A stretch of 64,000 nucleotides of DNA from Antedon mediterranea (Eukaryota; Echinodermata; Crinoidea; Comatulida; Antedonidae): assembly GCF_964355755.1 (NCBI RefSeq), contig NC_092679.1, positions 19,582,932 through 19,646,931 of the forward strand, given 5' to 3'. This document shows, one piece after another, positions 1-12,200 of this stretch. The notes beneath the pieces were generated by a model, which was not told the DNA's origin, ran no database searches, and saw nothing but the letters and a program-made list of their open reading frames with translations. The stretch's first letter is position 1. Every line of letters starts with the position of its first letter. The translations under genes were made by a program, and so were the position numbers.

Positions 1-815
1 TTACTTTTATTGATTGATAAATTTTAATCAGGTTACAATACTAATGAAGTGTCTCTATAGTCATAGTATTAAATGTGATAGAAAATAAACCGAAAACAAC
101 AAATCTTAATTGGCATATTTGTTAGATGAACAATAATTTGTAAAATAATAAATAAAACTAAATTATAACAAATTGAGATGTAATCATCATAAAATGGCAT
201 TTAGACCCCAAGAGCGTCTCTTATACCGACAATAAATCATAGTTGAATTGACTTTAAACGACAACGTTATTGCAAATTAAAATGTTTTGATCCAAACAAA
301 CATTGATCATAGCTATACATGTATCAGACTTAACTACATGTTGACTCTTGTACGGTTTACGCGTCACTCGTGGGTACAAGTACCTGCTTACGCATTTCAC
401 CGACTAAATCCCGTGCATTTTTCGGCTATCATTCTTCTAGTCGTTAAGCCTCTTTGCAAGATTTTAATCTCCTCAAATTGCGATTTGCCAAGAATAATTT
501 AGGTGTGAGAAAGTGAAGGAGAGACAGAAAGCCGTTGAGAGTGAATTCGTCGTCGATATACTACCAAAACAAATTTACCCTCCATCAGATTGATTAATTT
601 TCTGATTTAATTTCTTCCCATCAGTACATGGCAGATTAATGTAATACTGTAACTCTATACTATTCATTAGGTATTATTTCTGGAGGCGATACACGTTTTG
701 GATTTATGTACATTTTTGCTTTCGTAAAATCATAATTTTGATTGTGATTTGATATAGGTTCTCATCCCTTCATTACTGTCTAAGAAATGTTATGTACAGT
801 ACTATTCTTTACTTT

Positions 816-1145
816 AAGCTCTATCTACACTATTAAGCTTGTTTGACAAAAAGGTGTGTGCTCAAATATGGTAGTGATATGCTTAAATATGGTAGTGATA
901 TGCTCAAATATGGTAGTGATATGCTCAAATATGGTAGTGATATGCTCAAATATGGTAGTGATATGCTCAAATATGGTAGTGATATGCTTAAATATGGTAG
1001 TGATATGCTTAAATATGGTAGTGATATGCTCAAATATGGTAGTGATATGCTTAAATATTGTAGTGATATGACATCATCATGTTATGTTATATGGGCATAT
1101 CACATTTTTTTGTCACATAAAGTTTGATAGTGTAGACAGAGCTTA
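816..1145. mobile_element. Short inverted-repeat (MITE-like) element, copy 1, with internal expansion
   Basis: The ends are inverted copies of a shared sequence: TTAAGCTCTATCTACACTAT on the left and ATAGTGTAGACAGAGCTTA on the right. Five other copies occur in the window (8127, 11262, 18729, 21989, 31488). All share the TIR and an inner core of the type gatgtgcccaaatatggtag. No transposase is present, so it is non-autonomous. This copy is about twice as long as the others because of a 21-bp internal tandem expansion. Confidence 0.8.
861..1070. repeat. 21-bp minisatellite, 10 units, inside the MITE-like element
   Basis: Ten head-to-tail copies of a 21-bp unit (ctcaaatatggtagtgatat plus g) start at 861, 882, 903 and every 21 bp to 1050. 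The unit corresponds to a single-copy core segment in sibling elements such as the one at 11262. Because 21 is divisible by 3, open reading frames appear on both strands as an artefact. Confidence 0.95.
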
Positions 1146-1769
1146 GTTTATGGGATTACAATGACAATAAAGAAGCGAGGGCTGATTTGGGTATACTGTA
1201 GGTAAAATTAAATTGGAGTTTTGTATTTTATGCCCTTCCTAATTCTACCACAAGTAATATGATGGCAAATATGAGTCATATTTCAAGATAAGTAGTCTTA
1301 TAAAGTAATAAATAATTATTTATTTTTAATATCATTAATTTCTGTTTTACATTCTCCTCATAATGAAATAGCACATAAAACGACTAAACTAAAGATGATA
1401 GTGTTGATTAGATAGATATAAAGTCCATTTCTTAGGCTCAATCAAATCAACCAAAATCGTTATTAAATATCATACCTCATTGCAATTAGAGACCAATTTA
1501 TGGTGATAACGTAGCCTGCGCCCCTGGGCAAGCTTTTAAACCAAATTACGTTTTTTTTAATAGCGCAGTCTTGGTAATTGGTTTGTTTCTAAATTCTAAA
1601 TTCATAATGTCATAGATAAGAATAATTTATAAATATGTAGAGCAATATACTTTTTGTGTTGTGTTCATTTTAACATCCAAAAACTTGCTGAGTACAAGAG
1701 ATAAAGACTTTAAATACTTTTTTTACTAGTATTTTTCAACCAGGTACCGTACTTATTTACAGCAGAGTT

Positions 1770-1838
1770 GTTCTTATCGGGAATCGAATCTGCGTCTTTC
1801 TGTAAATTAAGCTTCATAAACCACTCGGCTACCAAACT
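1770..1838 (-). repeat. tRNA-derived SINE head (remnant)
   Basis: On the minus strand, a Pol III A box of the type TAGCCGAGTGG (about 1822-1832) is followed at tRNA-like spacing by a B box GATTCGATTCC (about 1779-1789). The intervening arm does not fold as a tRNA. I read this as a Leu/Ser-type tRNA-derived SINE fragment, not a tRNA gene. Confidence 0.5.
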
Positions 1839-2629
1839 CATATTCTCAGTTTATAACAGTATACAATAACACCACCAAAAATACTACTACTAAACAGTTC
1901 TTTTTATCAATGCTTACTGTAGTTCTAGCCAAATATTTATACTGTACTCAACAGTGAACCACCTCCTTCCCCCTTATATACCCACCCTCAAATTTTGTTC
2001 TCTCTTTGTCTCATTTTCTCTTGCAACTTCTTGTAGCTTTTTTCTAGATTAGTTAGTACTGTCTTTAAATAACTCTTAATTATGCCAAAACCACCTTAAT
2101 ATAAAATTGATTGCCACTAATTCCGAATAGTTTATCGTAACCAGATTACGTACACACGTCAGCTGAAATCCGTCCCTATCCATTTCAATATCCCTCTTTT
2201 TATAGTTTTCTTAAATGTGTTAAGCTGATTTCCTTTGGTGCATATTTAAAATCTTATAAATGTTTAATTCTACTTAAAGTATTAACGTCAATACAAAATA
2301 CCAAATTTGAATTGTTGAATGAATTGTCGCAGATTATCCTTTACATAGGGGTATTTTGCTTTCTGTTGTGTTAATTCCTTGTATTATGATTTCTTAATAT
2401 TCTATGTAAATGAAGCGAAGGGAAAGATCTTAGCTAAAATCCTCTTTACTACCAAATTCAACTTCCTTGTATCCTCTTCCTAAGAAGATTTTCTTTCTAA
2501 GCGCATTCCGTTAGCTGCTTATAAAATAAATCAGAAGTCAAATCCTTCTCAGTTTGTGTTTCACGTCAAAAATAGAAGTTCCTCATTTTCTTCTTTCTGT
2601 TTAACTTTAAAATGAAAACTCTTAACTGA

Positions 2630-3110
2630 TTTTAGAGTTACACATGCTGTGGAAATACCTTTGGATTTTTTCTTTAGTTTTGTATATGCTGACATTCGAA
2701 GATAAAAATTTTCATGTTGCACCTTGAAAATGCGCGTTTCAATCCAATTTGTTTTAATTTACTGAAGTTCTGAAACAAATTTAGAGTTCTTCGGTGTAAT
2801 ACTTTTCTTTAGTTTTGTATGGTGCCAGTTGGAGATAAATTTTCTTGTTCAGCACTTAAAGCTGTAAGTTTAAGTAGAGAAAGTAAGTAGAGTTCTCCAG
2901 ATTGTGGAAATACCTTTGAAAATGGATCAATACTATTTCTTTGCTCTTGTGTGGAGCCATTCAACGACAACATTATGCCATGGAGTTTTTAAAGATAAAT
3001 TGTCTTGTTGCATAGATAAGTTATTGAAGCTCTAAACTGAGTTTAGAATTCTCCAGATTGTGAAAACACCTTTTGAAAATGGATCAATACTAATTGCTCT
3101 TGGGAGTTTT
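2630..3110. repeat. Degenerate tandem repeats, period about 157 bp
   Basis: Blocks such as gtggaaatacctttg recur near 2650, 2905 and 3060, with companions like gaaaatggatcaatac and tcttgttgca. This indicates three or more decayed copies in tandem just upstream of EHBP1 exon a. No coding sense. Confidence 0.6.
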
Positions 3111-3164
3111 AACAAAATATTTGGTTTCCAATAGTCCAATAAAATTCTTTGTTTTTTTATCTAG

Positions 3165-3299
3165 CAAAATTTGTCAAGAAGAGAGCAACTGCAGTTAAGA
3201 GCTCGGAAATTATTAGAGCAAGCTCGCAAAGAGGCAAATGCAAAACTTTCTCGCAACAACGATGGATCATTAAAGTCACCTGATGAAGATCCAGCTGAT
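3165..3299 (+). CDS. EHBP1: EHBP1 exon a (charged helix region)
   Basis: The acceptor is a T-rich tract ending ctag at 3161-3164 and the donor is gtgagt at 3300. The exon is 45 codons, phase 0 to 0. It encodes a basic and acidic helical stretch beginning [20 protein letters not shown], which resembles the RARxLxxxAR segments between the CH and bMERB domains of EHBP1. No upstream exon could be recognised in 1-3164. Confidence 0.85.
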
Positions 3300-6200
3300 G
3301 TGAGTAACAGAATTTAAATAGTTTGGTTTCTTGATGACAAAGAAAGCTAAACTTTCTAAACTAAGGTCTCAAGAAAGATCAGCTACTGTGACTCCGGTGG
3401 CTGTATTCACCAATCACTCTTGAGATATCTTCCTTAAAGCTTGGTTCCCACTAGTTAGAACTCAACAACAGACGCAAGTTATCATATTTTCTTGCGTTGT
3501 GTTGTGGCAGGATTTTGTTTCCAAGCTTTAATAAGTATTTTTTACATAAGTCAATAAATATTTAAGGATTTTCCTTAAGTGATATTCACTGGGAGAATTT
3601 TTAAATATATTATTATTCCCCTGAAGTGTGATTGGTGATTACAGCCACTGGACCTTAGGATTGCAAGCATTTTGAGCACCACTACTTAAATACCACAGTT
3701 ATTAGAATGTTGGCTGTTTGAATCACTTTAAAAGATGTTTATACAGTATTAAAATGCATACAATTATTTCTTTAGTGCTGTTATCGCATTTAATTTTAAA
3801 TTTATCGTAGCAAATTGCATTTACACTCGATTATCTTCAATTTACCTGTATAGTTTTTGACAAATTAATTTGTGCTGATGTAATTTCCATATTGATCGTG
3901 TCATCAAAAACATGACAGAGTATTTGGGGTTGTAAGTACAAGGTTCTTTGCGGAAATAAGAGTTTGGATAGATTCTGAATAAGTATTTAAGTGTTATTGA
4001 GTTTTTAGAGATTGATTTCACAATGCTGTTTGAGTATCATGGGTTATTTTTTATGTTACGAGTGTTAGTAGAGTGTGTGTGGGGTTATTGTAAGTTTACA
4101 TATGATCGTGTATTGTGTGTACTATCATGATTGAGACATAAAGGGTTTAGCCATCCTAGTTTTTTTGCCTTTGTAAAAATACTATAATGATTTTTTTATG
4201 GAAATTTGATACAGTATAATAATTTAATTCATATTGTGCGTAATATTGTTAAACCTTACTTTAAAATTACTGTTTTACTTTTCACTGAATCAAGTTATGA
4301 ATTTGTAGTAAATCGTAAATATATACGATTGATTGAAATATAGATTGATTGATTGAAATATATATTTATACTGGGTAACCTCTTCAGTCAAAGACTGGTC
4401 TCCCAGAGGGCCCAGTTGGTGATCAGTGGCTGTGATGTACTAATACACCGGGGTAACCCCCTACTCGTCTCGAAAGATGTACTAGGTTCTTTAAAGTGCA
4501 CACGAGCTAGATGTGTACACTGGACCTACGGTTTATAGTCCTTATCCGAGAAGACTCGTTCTACCACCAGAACCATGGAGTGAGTGAGCCTCGAACCCAT
4601 GCCGATGTTATGGCTACGTAATTACGGTTCCACTGTCTTAACCGCTCGGCCACTCACTCACTCACTCATACAATATAACGAAACCCCCTTATTATTCTTT
4701 AAGAATGGTATTTTCTCCTGTCTACAACTGTGTAATTTGAATCCCCTTTTAATTAAAATATAGGCCGAGTCTGTACGGAAAGCTAACCTCAAACAACGTG
4801 CTAAACAACTTATTGCCGATACGCGGAAGAATCTTAATCGACCAGAACCAACAAATCTTGATGAAATCGCAACTAGCGGAAATTCTCTAGGTGAGTACAC
4901 ATTAAATAAAACACTATATCATATATTTTATTGGATAAATGAAATTCCATAACTCATCAATTTTTCCAGTTAATCATCAATTTCTTTATTTTAATCAATA
5001 ATGTTATCTAAAACTTCGTAAATTTCAATATCCGATTCAAAATGGTAATTGAATGGGGCGTTTCAACAATGCTGAATAATCAGCTGCAAAAAATACTCGT
5101 TATTTATCTTAACTGTAAACTGCATTGTGGCTAATATTATGCAAAGTCAACGCAGATCTACATACTAGAATAACAGGTTATAATTAGTAACAACTAAGAC
5201 AAAATGGTGGGAACTAAAATAATTATTATTAGAGAAAGCAGACTGATTTAGCATATAATCCGTTTGGTCTCCGTTGAAAGTAGACAGAAAATCAAAGATA
5301 AATTGATAGCGCCATCCATTTTTTTTCCACCAACAAATTTGCTGTAACTTTAGAATAGAATGAATCCTTTCCGCTTTCTCTGTTTTTAATTATTATTGGT
5401 ACAGCTACCCTTGTAAAACAAAGTTGAATGAATAAATAAATAAATAATTTTTAGTATAGTATTTATAAAAATTTTTTTAGTTTTTACTTTTTACTTTTTA
5501 ATAAAATATTAATGTTCTAACTTTATTTTTTATTTTATTCAAGTTGTATTAACGTTGTTTGTTATCTTCTAGGTTTCTGTTAATCAATTTAAAAACTATA
5601 ATCATGCATTTCTAACCCGTAAAACTGTATATATGTATTATATATATTTTGAAATTAATATAATTATTTTATTACTGATAAAATATTATTTTTGGAAAAA
5701 TAATTTTACTCATTTTTAAAGTGGTTTGATGTGAAAAACCATGCATTTCTAACCTGTAAAACTGTTCATATATATTTTGAAATTGATATAATTATTTTAT
5801 TCTTAATCTTACTGATAAAATTTTCTTTTTAGAAAAATAATTTTACTCATTTTTTAAGTGGTTAGATGTGAAAAATAAATTCTGTTTTGATTTTTTTTTT
5901 TAATTTACTCAATAAATTAATGAAATAGCTTGCAAACGTCTTTATCACGATTACCAATAAGAAATTCAAATAAATTCATTTCATTAAAGTTATTAATTCA
6001 AGAACTGGGGAAATGATTTAGTCTGTTTGCCAACAAAAAATACTCAGGGGACGTTAAGAGTAAAAAACGAGTGTTTTATGTTAAAGTAATTATGTGAAAT
6101 GCTGGATTAAGATATTTTGAGCGATGAGATAAGAACCGTAACCTCTGGGCCACACCTCCAAGTCCAATAACAGAATGTCTCTGATTTCAAGCAATTTTCT

Positions 6201-9200
6201 AAATTGCATTGTCAATATTAATGTCTCTATGATTTATTAGGTGAATGGCTATTAGGCAATCTAATTCAAATATGTTTAGCGTGTTATCTAAATTAGATTT
6301 TGTAACAGTATGATTTCCAAATTCTTAGATATAGGCACTAAATTTTAGAAATACTTAAAGATATATTGTCTCCCTAAAATTTTATTTTTTTACATTTTTT
6401 TTAATATGCCATTTTAATGTCATATAAAAGTTATTCACTTTGACCAAAAACTGGATAAAAAAAAAATGATTTACCTGAGAAAAAAATGTTAATTTATTAA
6501 AGCAAAATATACTTAAATTGTCTGTCAGTGTCAGACAATTGTTTTTGGTTAAAATTAACCATTTCTTTTGTCTTTTTATAAGTGAAATATAATTTTTTGG
6601 GGAGTTGGGGAAGGGGGTTTGGGGATAATACATCCTTAAGAATTTATCATTGTATAAAAGATTTTTTTTTGTTACTCCTTTAATGAAAAGTAAAAATTAT
6701 AATTGGTGATAATAATTATGAAAATTGATAAAAACAGAAAAATTTGAACACAATTCGAACTTGGACTTGTTAAGCAATGCAATTGGCATACCAGTTGACT
6801 ACCGGTACTTAATTTATATCACGATTGTTTATATGTTATGATATAATACTATAATTTGAATTCTATAAGTTTATACAAATTTTAAAATAACCATATTTAT
6901 GAAGCCAGTGTAGCAAAACTAATTTTCTATACTTAATTGAACACTTAAATAAGTGTGTTTTTTTTATAATATTTACGGTTTGTTAGGCCCAACCTCTTCA
7001 GCAACAATTGTCTTACTCTACGTACCCTACAGCCAACTAGAACCTATTCACTAGGCTAACAGTACCCCTATTTTTGTCAATTCATACACTCTTTGAGTGT
7101 TTTAGTAGCAATAGGTACACCAAACCCAGCCAACCTCAGGCCACAATTGTTTTTCTGTTTAGAGGCTCCTGGCAATGTTTTGCTACTGACACGCTGTTCG
7201 ATTCCGCCTCTGTCTAATTTCTATGGATGTGTATTTCTGTTAGAAAACCAAGCCAATGAACTTTTCGCATCGTTTGGCTAGAAAAAGACTTGTACTAAAC
7301 TAATATATAATTGGTATCAAAGGTTGTAATTTAAGTGTTCCATTTCTGAAGTAAAAACGGAAAGACGACAGTTTACTTTTGGCAGCTTGGACTTAATTTG
7401 TTCATACAACAAGTCATTGATGTTGTTTATATAAAAGTAAACATAGAAGGCGCAAAGTGTCTGGTTCTAAAACTCTCTAAATATGATCCACATAAAACAC
7501 CTTAATAACCACTTAAGCTAAAGAGTCAATACAAACAAGAACTAAATGGGAAATCAGTTTTTGATTGTGAAACAGATTTAGCCTAGTTAAATAAACACAA
7601 ACACTTTACAAACATTTTTATGAGTGGTTTTCTGAAACTAATGTGTCTGTATTTGTGTTGTTACATAATCAGGCATTGCAGATATAAAGATTATGAACAT
7701 TATGTGTTGTCTTATGTTTACCTTTTGTATTAACCGCTATAAAGGCTTAAAATAGAGTTGATAGTATTTATTAGGAACTATAAAAGTACAATATATTTTT
7801 GTAATACTCCTAATAGTAATATTGACATTTGAATTTTGTTCAATAGTACAAAGAAAAAAATATAGTGAAGTGAAGTCAAATTTTAAAAAGGAATATAAAG
7901 GAATATAAAGTTAACTAAACGTAACCTAAGAATTGAAAAACTACATAATAAGTCTTAATAATAATAATAATAATAACAACTTTATTTAAAAACGGATGCA
8001 ACACTTGAATCACCATATTGGTGTTTTTCACAAGGCCGTTACTTACTACAAAACTATTTATACTATTACACAAGTTATCAATTACAGTCATGAAAAAATA
8101 TAGAGTTTCAAGTATATTTTTTTTCTTAAGCCCTGTCTACACTGTCAAACTTTATGTGACAAAAAAATTTGATGTGCCCATATATGGGCATATATTTGGG
8201 CTTATCATTACCATATTTGGGTACATCACACTTTTTTGTCACAAAGTTTGATAGTGTAGACACGACTTTAGAATATAATGGTAATTGAAAAACTGTGATA
8301 ATTCCAAGCTGCTTTACAAACTGTATAATAACGTAAATTAATTATATTTTTCATTTCTAGTTAAGTTAGGATGCACATTGGAAACATGTTGATAAATCTG
8401 TCCTTACATTTATATATTACTGAGGATTTGTGGGGTGTTTTTTTTTGGGGGGGGGGGGTTTATTGCTTCAGTTGAGAAAGTGATTTACTTGTCACTTGCT
8501 TGATTTCTGTTTTTTTACAAATTTTAAAACATTATTCTTCATTTACAAACTTGTCCAACTTTTCCACCTTCTTTATTTCTTCATTTCTATTGGATACCAG
8601 GTTCTCGTTACAAGGTGTTTCAACTTGGTAAGATGCTGTTAAATAAAACATGCTTGTTTCATATCATTTGTGTAAACCTTTATATTTCATGCACTAACAA
8701 TTTCATGTTATTAAATCGTAATTTCACTACATCTTTGAATATACTTATTAATCTACTAGAAAAAAAAATGCCTGCAGTGTAAAAATATATTTGAAAGAAT
8801 GGTTTTTATTAGTTTCCATCATATTGTAGTCATTTTTTTGTGTTAAATTGTGGTTATGTTTGTTGTATTGGTGTGTGTAATTAGAATAATGTCTGTAGTG
8901 TTTTCAAACTGCCTAGAAAAGTTAAACATATATTGTTAGAGCAGAATGAATAAAGAATTTAAAGGATAAGTACAGTTGAACCCCTCCTTCGGGGAACCCC
9001 CATTCAGGGGACACTTTTTTTTGTGAAATGAATGAGGGGAAATATATTTTGAACACTACAACTATTCTATGTTTTTTTTGTAATTATTATTTTATGTTTA
9101 TTGCCGAAATGAATAAAATAAATAAAATAAATAAATATTCAGGGGACAGCCCTATTAAGGGACACTAGCGGTTTTGCTATTTTGATTACACGTTGTAATA

Positions 9201-12200
9201 TTAAAATATTAGTTTTTTGGGGGTTTTTTTTTTTGTGTGTTTCTTTTTTTTTAATTGTTGGAAATTTGATTAGGTTATTTGGTGATAATTTTGTAAGCAC
9301 ATGTGTAGTTATATGAGCATTATGTTATTTTTGTTAGCACAAGTGTCGTTATGTGAACATAATGTGTAGACATGTGTTGAATACACGTCGTAAGCGTGTT
9401 TTATGTGGAGGTATGTGTACGTCTTGTATGACTCAAGATGCTGTACGTGTACTACAATTACTCTCGACGTGTGTTATATATAAACGTACTTACTTCACTG
9501 CACACTCAAAATGCAATACGCGTGTGTCAGTGAGAATATTTCACGCTTTGTAAGTTTGACAAAATTATTGTAACAAACAAATACGCAACAATGATTTAAA
9601 ACCCTAAAGAAATCTTATTTGTCGAATATTTTATTTCTTAGGCTTTGTGTGTTGTAAATGTAAAGAAGGATATTTATTAAATAGCTACTAAAGTACTTTG
9701 AGCAAAGTTATTTTGATAGTTTGCCCAGACATAATTAATACATTGACCATTTGCTAAATTTAGTTTTTAATTTTTCTCAAATTGTATGTTACTACTTACT
9801 ACTACAAACTTTTGAAGTTCCATTTATGCATAAAACCAATTTTAAACAGTGATAATTTTGTAGCCGTTTGATAAAAATTTGTGTAAATTGATCTTACACC
9901 TATTATGAACAATTAGATAAACTGAGAGCAACCTTGAAAGAAAAAAGAAATAACTTATTTGCACTTATTTGTGAATAAACTGTATTATTTGGTTGTGGTT
10001 TGATATAATTATATAGATCTTTAGAATATGTTTCCAATTGCCCAACCACAATACCATAACTGCCTACCCCATTGACATTTATTTCATTGAAATTTTGTGG
10101 CCATGACCCAACATAATAATGGTATATATTTTGTATTCATCGTCCACACACAAGCGAATGAAAAGACCAATTGTACGGCCACTCTGACCACTTCGAAGTG
10201 CGGAATAAAAAAACAACGAAAGACCTTGGCACTGAATTTTTGCCGGAATGTCTAAGGAAAAATTGATAAATAAAAGTTGTGAAATTGAATCCGGCTTGGT
10301 TTATAACCCTGACCACTAGCCAGCGGGCTAGGAAAAACTTAAATTTGTGATGGTATAATGCCTTTTAACACCCTTAAGTCTGTTGACAGTTGCTTAAGAC
10401 TTCCCTTAAGACAGAGTTTTAAACAAGTTAAAGAAGAAAAGCACTATAGATAGAAAACAAGCCTAGTGTACTTTTCATTTTAAAAAGTTCTGTAAATTTA
10501 TCAAACCTGTTTAATTTATAAATTTACAGGTATAGAAGAAATTCTAAACCGTCTGGTAATAGTAATACACTGAAAATTAATTAATTAATTTTGAAACAGT
10601 AGATATCTGAGAACGAGAACCAAGATTCAAACTTTGAACCTTCTGCTTATATGCACATAACAGTTTAATGTATTAATAAGTAGTGTAGGGATTACAAATT
10701 TACGAATAATAAATTTTGAAGAAAAACAAACAGATAAGACTTCCTGTTAAATATTTTGCAAAACTAATTTAATTAATGTTTCTGAATATTAATAAGCATT
10801 ATAAATATGTATAACATTGTTATGTATATTAATAAACATTATTTAAAGCTTAAATTAATATTGGAACATTTATTCATTAATCCTTGATTAAGCTGTATGA
10901 TTTAGAAATCAAATCTACATATTAATTTTTTTTTTTTAACAGTATTTCACCGTTTTTTATTTAAAAATTACAATAAAAGTTTGTTCAACTTTAAATAATG
11001 TTGTATTCAATTATTATTAAACCACAGCTGTATGATTTAGGAAACGGATCTACATTAATAATTTATGAAAAACAATATTTTACCTCTTACTTAAAAAAGT
11101 TCTTTCGACCTTATAAATTAAATGTTATATTCAATGTAATAATGTATTAATACGCTATAGCTAAGTGGTTAACATGCTTGCCTTCCAATCCTGACCTATA
11201 GTGTCAGGGATGTAGTTCACGGGACTGTGTGTACTTTACTCCCTAGACCGCAAATGAGACTTAAGCTCTGTCTACACTATAAAATTAGTTTGACAAAAAA
11301 AGTGTGATGTGCCCAAATATGGTAGTGATATGACATCATCATGGCAATATATGGGCACAGCACATTTGTTGTCACATAAAGTTTGATAGTGTAGACAGAG
11401 CTTTAGTTTATAAGTTTGATAAAGTTGATGTAGTTGGCAATTTACTTGCTGGTGTATAAGGTATGAAAAAAAACCAAAAACTAAACAACTTCAAGAACGC
11501 TAAAAATGATGATGTAATTTATTTCTAAGTTTATTTCTCAAGAATATGTGTGCCATTGCTAATATTATTATTATTATTAAAATAATAAATTATAAATATA
11601 TATTAAACATGAAAACAATATTTGATACTAACAGTGTAGTTTAAGCTACTAGACAATAACCATTATAAATTTCTTTTTCCTTCCATATAACACTAATATT
11701 GGTCACATGTTTGCCCTAATTTGGGGACCCCTTTGAAAACAAGCCTCTGGGCTTAAAGGGCCATCCCCTGATTTCCATGCTTATTTTCTAGTTTAGTCTT
11801 GTATTATTATATTTAATGTTTTCTCGTTTTATTTCATTTACATTATACTGTTTTATAATTTTGTACTGTTCTTGGAAAGCAATAAATATTACTTACTTAC
11901 TAATTTAACGTAATTGTACTTTTTGATAAATACATATTGAGAACGCTTGTGGAAAAAAAAATTCTCTATTCTCTGGTTGGACTCGAACCCACAAGCACCA
12001 GATCACTAGCCTGGCACTCATACTTCTAGACCACCAAGCGGTACAATTACGTTTGAGTAGGGCAAGCATCTGACCAAATTACTTAGCTCCCCGTTTAAAA
12101 GCTACTCCGCAGTAGTTTAACAATTCACTAATATTGCAATGCATGTTTTGTTTTTCTAACAACAATCTTGTTTATTTAATTTCTAAGCATGATGTTTTTT

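Larger units (their letters stand above)
1..3164. other. Noncoding DNA upstream of first visible EHBP1 exon
   Basis: This is probably EHBP1 intron. It is A+T rich with no exon I can support. It holds an inverted-repeat element (816-1145), a tRNA-like SINE head (1770-1838) and degenerate tandem repeats (2630-3110), annotated separately. Short open frames here carry no recognisable domain. Confidence 0.6.
4891..8600. other. EHBP1: EHBP1 intron b-c: tandem duplication, MITE copy 2
   Basis: Holds a 137-bp direct duplication (5603-5870) and MITE-like copy 2 (8127-8270). A less A+T-rich stretch at about 6985-7290 has no recognisable feature. A run of 12 G lies at 8447-8458. No exon is recognised apart from the microexon at the end. 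Confidence 0.5.

Noticed and set aside
500-600. Open stretch KERQKAVESEFVVDILPKQI as an EHBP1 exon
   Set aside because: No convincing acceptor precedes it, it ends at an in-frame stop, and it matches no EHBP1 segment I know.
833-1127. Open frames on both strands giving repeated LKYGSDM or SISLPYL peptides
   Set aside because: They are translations of the 21-bp minisatellite inside a TIR element. The period is a multiple of three, so every frame without a stop in one unit stays open.
6120-6160. Minus-strand A-box-like TGGCCCAGAGG
   Set aside because: No B box at tRNA spacing, so a SINE or tRNA call is not supported.
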